Shown one piece after another: positions 16,767 through 24,394 of a stretch of 64,000 bases of DNA; within the stretch, counting starts at the first letter, position 1, and each line of letters begins with the position of its first letter. The DNA lies in assembly GCF_001641335.1 (NCBI RefSeq), contig NZ_LVEM01000002.1:1033663-1097662 (forward strand), read 5' to 3'. The translations under genes were made by a program, and so were the position numbers. The stretch is from Bradyrhizobium stylosanthis. GTDB lineage: Bacteria > Pseudomonadota > Alphaproteobacteria > Rhizobiales > Xanthobacteraceae. Below the pieces are notes generated by a model. That model was not told the DNA's origin and did not search any database. It saw only the letters and a list, made by a program, of their open reading frames with translations.

Positions 16767-17521
16767 GCTATTTCCGCGCCGAGAACCTGTCGCTGCATTT
16801 CGGAGGTCTCAAGGCGGTCGATGCGGTGTCGTTCGCGGTGGAGAAGGGCGAGATCCTCTCGATCATCGGACCCAACGGCGCCGGCAAGAGCTCGATCTTC
16901 AATTTGATCTCGCGGATCTACCGGCCGACCTCGGGCCGCATCTTCTTCGAGGACCAGGACATCACCGAGCAGGCGCCTTACGACATCGCCAGGCTCGGCA
17001 TTGCCCGCACTTTCCAGAACATCGAGCTGTTCGAGAACGCGACCGTGCTGTCGAACCTGCTGGTCGGCCGTCACCGCCATTCGACCACGCAGCTCTGGCA
17101 GGAGCTGCTGTTCCTGCCCAGCGTGCGCGCCAACGAGAAGGTGCATCGCCGCCGGGTCGAGCAGGTCATCGAATTCCTCGATCTCGAGCCCTATCGCGAC
17201 AAGCTGATCTCGGGCCTGCCTTACGGCGTCCGCAAGGTGATCGAGCTTGCCCGCGCGCTGTGCTCGGAGCCGAAGCTGATCCTGCTCGACGAGCCGTCCT
17301 CCGGCCTCAATGTCGAGGAGACCGACGACATGTCGTTCTGGATCCGCGACATGAAGAGCGAGCTCGGCGTCACCGTGCTGATGGTCGAGCACGACATGTC
17401 GCTGGTCAACCGCGTCTCCGACCGCGTCATCGCGCTGAATTACGGACGGGTGCTGGCGATGGGCTCGCCAGCCGAGGTGCAGCAGCACCCCGATGTCGTC
17501 GCCGCCTATCTGGGAGCCTGA
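16763..17521 (+). CDS. livG: ABC transporter ATP-binding protein, LivG family
   Basis: This 252-residue ATPase energises the LIV-type importer. Walker A is GPNGAGKSSIFN; the LivG-typical block RTFQNIELFENATVLSNLLV follows, then LPYGVRKVIELARALC as the signature region, Walker B KLILLDEPSSGLN and the switch in MVEHDMSLV. The C-loop reads LPYGVRK instead of LSGGQ-like, as is common in LivG proteins. The start at 16763 (ATGAGC) overlaps the livM stop; a longer open frame upstream is antisense-like noise within livM. Confidence 0.9.
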   Translation: MSYFRAENLSLHFGGLKAVDAVSFAVEKGEILSIIGPNGAGKSSIFNLISRIYRPTSGRIFFEDQDITEQAPYDIARLGIARTFQNIELFENATVLSNLLVGRHRHSTTQLWQELLFLPSVRANEKVHRRRVEQVIEFLDLEPYRDKLISGLPYGVRKVIELARALCSEPKLILLDEPSSGLNVEETDDMSFWIRDMKSELGVTVLMVEHDMSLVNRVSDRVIALNYGRVLAMGSPAEVQQHPDVVAAYLGA

Positions 17522-17524
17522 CGC

Positions 17525-18313
17525 ATGGACGCCGCGGTGACCCCGGAGATCATCCTCAAGCTCAGCAACGTCGAGAGCTATTACGGGCCGATCATGGCGA
17601 TCCGCGGCATCTCGCTGGAGGTGCCACGCGGACGCATCGTCACGCTGCTCGGGGCCAACGGCGCCGGCAAGACCACGGTGCTGAAGACGATCTCCGGCAT
17701 CCTCGATCCGCAGAAGGGCGCGATCGAGTTCATGGGCAAGCCGATCCAGCGCATGGAGGCTGACCGCATCGTGCGCCTCGGTCTCAGCCATGTGCCGGAG
17801 GGGCGCGAGGTGTTCCCGTTCCTCTCGGTGCGGGAGAACCTGATGATGGGCGCGTATCCGCGCCGGGATCGCGACGGCGTCACCGAGGACATGGAGCGCG
17901 TCTACGGCTATTTCCCGCGCCTGAAGGAGCGCATCAACCAGCCGGCCGGCCAGCTCTCCGGCGGCGAGCAGCAGATGCTCGCGATCGGCCGCGCGCTGAT
18001 GAACCGGCCGACGCTGCTGCTGCTCGACGAGCCCTCGCTCGGCCTGTCGCCGCTGCTGGTGAAGGAGATCTTCACGATCATCCGGCGCGTCAACGAGGAG
18101 CAGGGCATGTCGATCCTGCTGGTCGAGCAGAATGCCAAGGTGGCGCTGGAGACCGCGCATTACGGCTACGTGCTCGAGATCGGCCGCATCGTGATGAACG
18201 ACAGCTGCGACCGCTTGATGCATTCCCAGGACATCCAGGAGTTCTACCTCGGCGCCAAGGAAGCGGGTGCGCGCGGCGAACGGCGCTGGAAGAAGAAGAA
18301 AACTTGGCGTTAG
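17525..18313 (+). CDS. livF: ABC transporter ATP-binding protein, LivF family
   Basis: This 262-residue ATPase is the second motor subunit. It has Walker [13 protein letters not shown], the LivF-specific [20 protein letters not shown], signature [17 protein letters not shown], Walker [15 protein letters not shown] and [10 protein letters not shown]. It starts 3 bases after the livG stop. The C-terminal tail after the usual LivF end ([11 protein letters not shown]) is lysine-rich and slightly extended compared with most family members. Confidence 0.9.
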   Translation: MDAAVTPEIILKLSNVESYYGPIMAIRGISLEVPRGRIVTLLGANGAGKTTVLKTISGILDPQKGAIEFMGKPIQRMEADRIVRLGLSHVPEGREVFPFLSVRENLMMGAYPRRDRDGVTEDMERVYGYFPRLKERINQPAGQLSGGEQQMLAIGRALMNRPTLLLLDEPSLGLSPLLVKEIFTIIRRVNEEQGMSILLVEQNAKVALETAHYGYVLEIGRIVMNDSCDRLMHSQDIQEFYLGAKEAGARGERRWKKKKTWR

Positions 18314-18406
18314 AGGAAGGTTTGGCGTTAGATAGGCGACCATCCGCGACAACAGACCGCCGGCAAGGCAGGCAGCGGAGGGAAGAGCGACAAGGAGGAG
18401 ACGTGC

Positions 18407-20245
18407 ATGGCCCGACCGGCGGTGCTGACGGTCGCTGATACGATCGCAAGGAGCTTCTTGCGCGCCGCGGAGACGCGGGGCGATCGGCCCGCCATCCGCG
18501 AGAAGAAGTTCGGCATCTGGCAGCCGACCAGCTGGCGCGAATGGCTGGAGATCTCAAAGGAGATCGCCTACGCGCTGCGCGCCATCGGCTTCATGCCCGG
18601 CGACGTCGCCTCCATCGTCGCCAACGCCGTGCCCGAATGGGTCTATGCCGACATGGGCATCCTGTGCACCGGCGGTGTCTCCTCAGGAATCTATCCGACC
18701 GATTCATCCTTGCAGGTCGAGTATCTCGTCAACGATTCCGCGACCCGCGTGATCTTCGCCGAGGACGAGGAGCAGCTCGACAAGATCCTCTCCTGCCGCG
18801 CGCGCTGCCCGTCCTTGCACAAGATCATCGTGTTCGACATGGAGGGCCTCAGCGGTTTTTTCGACGACATGGTGATGTCGTTCGACGAGTTCCGCGCGCT
18901 CGGGCGCAACCACATGGTCGGCCGCGAGGCGCTGTGGCAGGAGATGATCGACAGCCGCAGCGCTGGCGATCTCGCGGTGCTCGTCTACACCTCCGGCACG
19001 ACGGGCCCGCCCAAGGGCGCGATGCACGCCAACCGCAGCGTCACGCATCAGATGCGACACGCCAACGACTTCATCCCGGCGCGGGAGGACGAGGACCGGC
19101 TGATCTTCCTGCCGCTCTGTCACGTCGCCGAGCGCATCGGCGGCTATTACATCTCGGTCGCGCTCGGCTCGGTGATGAATTTCGCCGAGAGCCCGGAGAC
19201 GGTGCCGGACAACTTACGCGAAGTGCAGCCGACCGTGTTCCTCGCAGTGCCGCGCATCTGGGAAAAATTCTATTCCGCCATCACGATTGCCCTGAAGGAC
19301 GCGACCCCGCTGCAGCAATGGGTCTACCGTCGCGCCATCGAAATCGGCTACCGCATGGTCGATTGCCGCGTCGAGGGCAAGGCGCCGCCGCTGGGCTTGC
19401 GCATCGCCAATGCGATCGCCTACCGGGTCGCCTTCCGCAACATCCGCCGCATGATCGGGCTCGACCGCTGCCGCATCGCCTTCACCGGCGCGGCGCCGAT
19501 CGCACCGGAGCTGATCCGCTGGTATCTTGCGCTCAGCATCGACATGCACGAGGTCTACGGCCAGACCGAGAATTGCGGCGTCGCCACCATGATGCCGGCG
19601 GAGCGCCTCAAGCTCGGCTCGGTCGGAACGGCAGTGTCCTGGGGCGAGGTCGCGCTGTCGCCCGATGGCGAGATCCTGATCAAGGGCGACTTCCTGTTCA
19701 TGGGCTATCTGAACCAGCCGGAGAAGACCGCGGAGACCATCGATGTCAGCGGCTGGCTGCACACCGGGGACGTCGGCAGCATCGACAATGAAGGCTTCGT
19801 CCGCATCACCGACCGGATGAAGGACATCATCATCACCTCCGGCGGCAAGAACATCACGCCGTCCGAGATCGAGAACCAGCTGAAGTTCTCGCCCTATATC
19901 TCCGATGCCGTCGTGATCGGCGACAAGCGGCCGTATCTGACCTGCCTCGTGATGATCGACCAGGAGAATGTCGAGAAGTTCGCGCAGGATCACGACATCC
20001 CCTTCACCAACTATGCCAGCCTGTGCCGGGCGACGGAGATCCAGGACCTGATCTGGCGCGAGATCGAAGGGGTCAACGCCAATTTCGCCCGGGTCGAGAC
20101 CATCAAGCGGTTCTACCTGATCGAACGCCAGCTCACGCCGGAGGACGAGGAGCTGACGCCGACCATGAAGCTGAAGCGCAGCTTCGTGAACAAGCGCTAC
20201 GCCGCCGAGATCGACGCGATGTATCGCGAGCGCGCGGTGGCGTGA
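18407..20245 (+). CDS. AMP-dependent acyl-CoA synthetase/ligase (long-chain type)
   Basis: This 612-residue member of the ANL superfamily activates a carboxylic acid to its acyl-AMP and then the CoA thioester. The P-loop VYTSGTTGPPKGAMHANR lies near residue 192, VYGQTENCG near 383, the hinge region GWLHTGDVGSIDNEGFVRIT near 447-466 and the catalytic lysine region TPTMKLKRSF near 585. It most resembles FadD15-like long-chain ligases, but substrate cannot be read from sequence. A strong AAGGAGGAGAC site precedes the ATG. Its place between the transporter genes and the binding protein suggests it traps the imported acid as a CoA ester. Confidence 0.87.
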   Translation: MARPAVLTVADTIARSFLRAAETRGDRPAIREKKFGIWQPTSWREWLEISKEIAYALRAIGFMPGDVASIVANAVPEWVYADMGILCTGGVSSGIYPTDSSLQVEYLVNDSATRVIFAEDEEQLDKILSCRARCPSLHKIIVFDMEGLSGFFDDMVMSFDEFRALGRNHMVGREALWQEMIDSRSAGDLAVLVYTSGTTGPPKGAMHANRSVTHQMRHANDFIPAREDEDRLIFLPLCHVAERIGGYYISVALGSVMNFAESPETVPDNLREVQPTVFLAVPRIWEKFYSAITIALKDATPLQQWVYRRAIEIGYRMVDCRVEGKAPPLGLRIANAIAYRVAFRNIRRMIGLDRCRIAFTGAAPIAPELIRWYLALSIDMHEVYGQTENCGVATMMPAERLKLGSVGTAVSWGEVALSPDGEILIKGDFLFMGYLNQPEKTAETIDVSGWLHTGDVGSIDNEGFVRITDRMKDIIITSGGKNITPSEIENQLKFSPYISDAVVIGDKRPYLTCLVMIDQENVEKFAQDHDIPFTNYASLCRATEIQDLIWREIEGVNANFARVETIKRFYLIERQLTPEDEELTPTMKLKRSFVNKRYAAEIDAMYRERAVA

Positions 20246-20344
20246 CGCGTGCGCGTGCCCCGCAAAGGGCGTGCGCAAGAGAAACCGAAGGAGCGACGGC
20301 CCCCGCCCTTCGCATAAAACGGGCCCAAAGGAGAGGAGACGTCA

Positions 20345-21544
20345 ATGTCGAAATCGCTCGGAACGTTCGGCCTTGCTGTGAGCGCCCTTGCGCTCACCTG
20401 TCTGCCGGCCGTCGCGCAAACCAAGGTCACCAATGATGGCATCTCGGCAACCGAGATCGTCATCGGGACTCACCAGGACCTGTCGGGTCCGATCAAGGGT
20501 TGGGGCGTGCCGGTCTCCAACGGCATGAAGATGGCCGTCGAGGAGGTCAACGCCGCCGGCGGCATCAACGGCCGCAAGATCCGCCTCGTGGTCGAGGACA
20601 GCGGCTACGATCCGAAGAAGGCCGTGCTGGCCTCGCAGAAGCTGATCGAGCGCGACAAGATCTTCGCGATGGTGGGGCCGATGGGGTCGCCGACCGTGCT
20701 CGCCGCGCAGGACATCCTGCTCGATGCCGGCGTGCTGCAGCTCTTCCCGCTGACGGCCGCCGAGTTCACCTTCAAGTTCGATCCGGCCAAGCCGCAGGAG
20801 CGGCTGAAGTTCAACAACCTCTTGCCCTATGTCGAGAGCACGCGCGCCGCGCTCAAATACATGATAGAGGCAAAGAATTTCAAGAAGCCGTGCATCATGC
20901 ATCAGGACGATGAGTACGGCAAAAACGTGCTCGACGGCTTCAACCAGCAGCTCGCCGCCATGAAGATGCAGCCGGCCTCGGTCACGAGCTACAAGCGCGG
21001 CGCCTCCGATTTCAGCGCGCAGGTCGCCAAGATGAAGTCCGACGGCTGCGATCTCGTCGTGCTCGGCGCCGTGCTCCGTGAGCCGATCGGCACGATGACC
21101 GAGGCCAAGAAGCTCGGCTGGGAGGTCACCTTCCTCGGTGCGACGCCTGTTAACGTGCTCGAAGTGCCGGCGCTCGGCAAGGATGTGGTGGAAGGCTTGT
21201 ACGCCGCATCGAACTTCGAAATTCCCTACGAAGACACCGCGAAGGGAAAGGTGAAGGACTGGCTCGTCAATTACAAGAAGATGTTCAACGCCGACGCCAA
21301 CACCCAGGCCATCATCGGCTACAATGCAGTGATGACGTTTGCGCATTATGCCAACAAGGCTGGCAAGGATCTCACAGGCCAGAAGATGCTGGATGCGCTG
21401 GAGTCCGGCGACAAGTTCCAGGATATCTTCAATTCGCCGCCGACGGTGTTCTCGAAGACCAACCATCTCGCCACCACCATCACGCAGGTCCAGCAGGTCA
21501 AGAACGGCCGCTGGGTTCTGGTGAAGGACAATCTGATGTTCTGA
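20345..21544 (+). CDS. ABC transporter substrate-binding protein (LIV-type, periplasmic)
   Basis: This 399-residue type I periplasmic binding protein has a signal peptide (MSKSLGTFGLAVSALALTCL, cleavage near VAQTK). The mature part has EIVIGTHQDLSGPIKGWG, the AVEEVNAAGGINGRKIRLVV block and AMVGPMGSPTVLAAQDI typical of LIV/aromatic-acid binding proteins. AAAGGAGAGGAGACGTC is one of the strongest ribosome sites in the window, fitting the need for excess binding protein. It is the last gene of the livHMGF-ligase operon, and a family D repeat follows it. Confidence 0.9.
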   Translation: MSKSLGTFGLAVSALALTCLPAVAQTKVTNDGISATEIVIGTHQDLSGPIKGWGVPVSNGMKMAVEEVNAAGGINGRKIRLVVEDSGYDPKKAVLASQKLIERDKIFAMVGPMGSPTVLAAQDILLDAGVLQLFPLTAAEFTFKFDPAKPQERLKFNNLLPYVESTRAALKYMIEAKNFKKPCIMHQDDEYGKNVLDGFNQQLAAMKMQPASVTSYKRGASDFSAQVAKMKSDGCDLVVLGAVLREPIGTMTEAKKLGWEVTFLGATPVNVLEVPALGKDVVEGLYAASNFEIPYEDTAKGKVKDWLVNYKKMFNADANTQAIIGYNAVMTFAHYANKAGKDLTGQKMLDALESGDKFQDIFNSPPTVFSKTNHLATTITQVQQVKNGRWVLVKDNLMF

Positions 21545-21564
21545 TATCTCGCGCCGACGACGAT

Positions 21565-21757
21565 GCACCCTCTCCTCTTGCGGGAGAGGGTGGCTTCGCG
21601 TGAGCGAAGCCCGGTGAGGGGGATCCATCCTCTCGGGCAGTCCAGCGCGTGGTGAGAATCCCTCATCCGGTGCCATAGCCGAAGCTCTGCTTCGGCGTTC
21701 CTCAGAACGGCGGCCGAGGGCCGCCTATGCCACCTTTTCGCACAAGGGGAGAAGGAA
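21565..21757. repeat. Palindromic repeat, family D, copy 1
   Basis: CACCCTCTCCTCTTGCGGGA and GGTGAGGGGG blocks on the left pair with CCCTCATCCGG and CAAGGGGAGAAGG on the right, with small nested hairpins between. Relatives lie at 40537-40698, 46232-46415 and 56545-56705. It separates the binding-protein gene from a convergent gene. Confidence 0.85.
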
Positions 21758-21780
21758 GAAAGCGCGATACGAGAGAAGCC

Positions 21781-22893
21781 CTAAGACCCCCCGCTCGCAT
21801 TGCCCGAGCTCACCGGGGCCAGCTCGTCTTCCCTGCAGCGCCAGCCGTCGGCGGCCTTCACGAAGGCGAAGTTGCGCTGGATCCTGAGGCGGCGCGTGAC
21901 GTTGAAGGCGTCAGCGGAGCGCTCCTTGTTGCCGGCGCCCGGCTGCGGACGGCTCGTCCGCGCGTCCCAGCAGGTGCCGGTGCAGGACGTGGCAACCTTG
22001 CTGCATGTGGTGAAGGGCGCCAGCACGACCATCTCGATCTCGCCGGTGACCTGCGCCTCCTGGTCGGTCACCTGGCTGTCGACGGCGTAGACGCGGTTGA
22101 TGCGCAGGAAATTTCCGCAGGAATTGGCGGCGTGAATCCGCGCGGCGCAGAAATCGACCGCGTCGGTGTCGGGCGAGTGGGCCGCGACCTGCCGGCCGAA
22201 CACCTTCTTCGGATCGCCTTTGGCGGCGCGGACCTCGTCGGTCTTGCGCGCGAGATGCGCACCCAGACAATCTTCCGCGGACTCCAGCTCCTGCAACGGC
22301 ACGTTCTCCTTGCCGACCAGATTGCATTTGCGATCGCGCTCCCGCGTCCACCTGCCGTATTCGGCGAAGGCAAAGCGGGCCGCGGTCGGGTCCAGCTTGC
22401 CGATCAGGCCGAGCACCTCGCCATTGAGCTCGGTTTCGGCAACCGCGAGCGACGGGTCCGCGCAGATCACCGCGCCTGCGGCGGTGTTGGCGGCCAGGCA
22501 GTCGAAATCGGGGTCGCGCAGGATCGCGGCGCGCTCCTCGGTCACCTTGAGCAGGCACGCCTTCACCCGGTCGAACTCGTCGGGGCGGATCGCGGTCTGG
22601 CCGACGATGCCGCAACCGAGATTGCGCTGGCGGGCCCAGATCGCGTTCTCCTCGATCGCGGGCAGGCGATCGGGCAGGCGGGCGAGCCGCGCCTCGATCG
22701 CGATGCCCAGCTTCTCGGCAGCAGCGGCAAGCCCGGCGTCGCCGCAGAACAGTTGATTGCCGGGATCGCGGATCTGCTGGCAGCCGTTCTTCGCGAACAG
22801 CGGCAGCCTGTCGGCGATGGCGCGGTCGGTTTGCGCAGACGCGGGTGCCGTGAGCGCCAGCAGCGCAAGCACAGTCAGCACGATGAACCGCAT
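21781..22893 (-). CDS. Secreted LprI-like (DUF1311-type) protein
   Basis: This 370-residue protein has a signal peptide (MRFIVLTVLALLALTAPASA). Two cysteine-rich blocks follow: DCLAANTAAGAVICADPSLA with AFAEYGRWTRERDRKC (about residues 150-215) has the spacing of the LprI/DUF1311 domain found in periplasmic lysozyme inhibitors, and an earlier block (GCQQIRDPGNQLFCGDAGLA) looks like a degenerate copy. The C-terminal 150 residues are not recognised. The start at 22893 is chosen to place the leader at the N-terminus; an ATG ten codons upstream is less likely. Function is unknown, possibly periplasmic inhibitor or envelope protein. Confidence 0.72.
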   Translation of the reverse strand: MRFIVLTVLALLALTAPASAQTDRAIADRLPLFAKNGCQQIRDPGNQLFCGDAGLAAAAEKLGIAIEARLARLPDRLPAIEENAIWARQRNLGCGIVGQTAIRPDEFDRVKACLLKVTEERAAILRDPDFDCLAANTAAGAVICADPSLAVAETELNGEVLGLIGKLDPTAARFAFAEYGRWTRERDRKCNLVGKENVPLQELESAEDCLGAHLARKTDEVRAAKGDPKKVFGRQVAAHSPDTDAVDFCAARIHAANSCGNFLRINRVYAVDSQVTDQEAQVTGEIEMVVLAPFTTCSKVATSCTGTCWDARTSRPQPGAGNKERSADAFNVTRRLRIQRNFAFVKAADGWRCREDELAPVSSGNASGGS

Positions 22894-22981
22894 TCCAGTC
22901 GCCCCCGCCAAGCCCGCTGCCATGCTAGCAGCTTCAGCCCGTGAAACGGAATGGGCTTGTGGTCACCAGGCTCTCCAGCGT

Positions 22982-23021
22982 CGTCCCGGCCTAGCGCGCA
23001 ATTGCGCACTAGGCCGGGATG
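22982..23021. repeat. Intergenic hairpin with CCCGGCCTAG arms
   Basis: CGTCCCGGCCTAGCGCGCAAT is followed directly by its near-perfect reverse complement, ending AGGCCGGGATGAC. It stands between two co-directional minus-strand genes and may end transcription of the LapG-like gene or be another short palindromic element. Confidence 0.75.
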
Positions 23022-23049
23022 ACACCGAATTAGGTTGCGCCGTCCGAGT

Positions 23050-23775
23050 TTAATGCGCCTCGGGCGCCATCGACAGCCGCACCGGCTCGTCGGCATATTT
23101 CATCACGGCAGCCTGGTGAAGCACGAACAGCGGCTGGTAGGAGCGCGCGGCGTCGTCCTCGACCATCGCCATGCGGCGGTTGTCGAGCATCAGCCAGTGG
23201 CCGTCGAGCCTTGCGGCGACGACCGCGTGGTCTTCGCCGGCCCTGACATCGCGCACCACGACGATGCGGAGGTCTTCAGCGGCGACGCCGGCAAGCCGCA
23301 GCGCGGCCAGCTTGGCGATGGCATAGTCTTCGCAATCGCCGGCGCCGCGCGCGAAGGTCGCAAGCGGCGAGCTCCAGACGTCGTCGTTCCCGTCATTGAC
23401 GGGGTGGATGGCGAGATTGATGGCGCGGTTGGTCTCGCCCAGCCGCGCGCGGCCGTCGCGGGTCCGGGCCTGGTCGACGATGGCCAGCAACTTGAGGGCT
23501 GCGGGCGAAGCGCAATTGTCGCGGTCGCCGTCGCACAGTGCGAGCTGCACCATGTCGTCGTCGAGTCGGGATTTCAGCGCGGACCATTTCTGCTGGAGTC
23601 CGCCGGACGAGATGGCAAAGGCGAACACGCCGAAAGGCTCGGCCGATTTGCGCACGATGACGCCGGCGCCCGGCGACAGCAGCGTGCCGGCGCGAAGCTC
23701 TGCGGCCGATCCGAGCAGGACCAGTCCACACACGACAAGGATTGCGCGCCAGGCGCGCGAGCGAGCGGTCTCCAT
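23050..23775 (-). CDS. LapG-type transglutaminase-like cysteine protease (BTLCP/DUF920), periplasmic
   Basis: This 241-residue protein has an N-terminal leader (residues 1-30) and a BTLCP domain. The expected catalytic triad is visible: Cys148 in GAGDCEDYAIAK, His183 in GEDHAVVAARLDG and Asp198 in MLDNRR. The DCED motif also supplies the acidic residues that bind calcium in LapG. In Pseudomonas and Legionella, LapG clips the N-terminal retention module of giant type I-secreted adhesins under control of the c-di-GMP receptor LapD. Here the gene is divergent from a giant FecR-domain adhesin, an arrangement that suggests the same job. No LapD-like gene is in the window. Confidence 0.85.
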   Translation of the reverse strand: METARSRAWRAILVVCGLVLLGSAAELRAGTLLSPGAGVIVRKSAEPFGVFAFAISSGGLQQKWSALKSRLDDDMVQLALCDGDRDNCASPAALKLLAIVDQARTRDGRARLGETNRAINLAIHPVNDGNDDVWSSPLATFARGAGDCEDYAIAKLAALRLAGVAAEDLRIVVVRDVRAGEDHAVVAARLDGHWLMLDNRRMAMVEDDAARSYQPLFVLHQAAVMKYADEPVRLSMAPEAH

Positions 23776-24394
23776 CTGACATCCCCTTGCGGCTTCGCCA
23801 GGTCCCCCTCGACCTCGACGTGCCGGGCTTTGTTGCTTTCGGGGAGATAGTGCGAGACGGGCCGTTCTGTTCTGCTTAACGCGCCCGGCAGGGGTCCCAA
23901 AACCGTGGGACAGGCTGAAATCGGACTGCCCAAATTGCGTAAAATTTTACGAATCGGGGACTAGGAGGATGTCCGGCCGCCGCGAAAAGGAGCGAATTAC
24001 AGGCACAGGTTGTGGGAGGCTGATTCCATCTCCTATGGCTAACAACCCGCGATTTCACGGGTTCTGTTAGTTAGGTCACAGATTCTGCTCCGTATTTGCC
24101 GCAGGATGAGCCGGGGAACCCCGAAGAAAAGATGACGTAAGTATCTGCTGTTCGATCTATACAGCAGTCTACTTGGGACGATTGGGAATGTTCGGAAATA
24201 TGCAGAGTTCGACTTCAAAGTACTGCAAGAAGTACTTTGCTTTCTTCCTGAAGGCGCCGGTCTACCGCTGTCCCAAAGGCCAAGTGACACGAAATCACAC
24301 AAGCAATAGATGGTTTCGCTAAGGACTTGGTAATGCTAAGCAAGCTTAGGCGGTCCATACTTACATAATTATTAACCCTTTTTACGGTGCCCGG
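23776..24394. promoter_or_regulatory. 619-base divergent region between LapG-like protease and adhesin genes
   Basis: The region is clearly AT-richer than its flanks, particularly from 24300 to 24385, just upstream of the adhesin. Two inverted repeats stand out: CTGCTGT-9-ACAGCAG at 24145-24167 and a perfect 9-bp pair at 24216-24239. It must hold the promoters of both divergent genes, but no consensus -35/-10 pair was convincing. A 44-codon open frame (24188-24322) is present but is not called as a gene. Confidence 0.55.
24216..24239. promoter_or_regulatory. Perfect inverted repeat, possible operator
   Basis: CAAAGTACT and AGTACTTTG are exact reverse complements separated by GCAAGA. The size and spacing fit a dimeric regulator site, or a small RNA hairpin in the adhesin leader. 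It lies about 155 bases upstream of the adhesin start. Confidence 0.5.

Noticed and set aside
24188..24322. 44-codon frame upstream of the adhesin as a gene
   Set aside because: Weak ribosome site and no recognised family; kept only as a finding linked to the inverted repeats.
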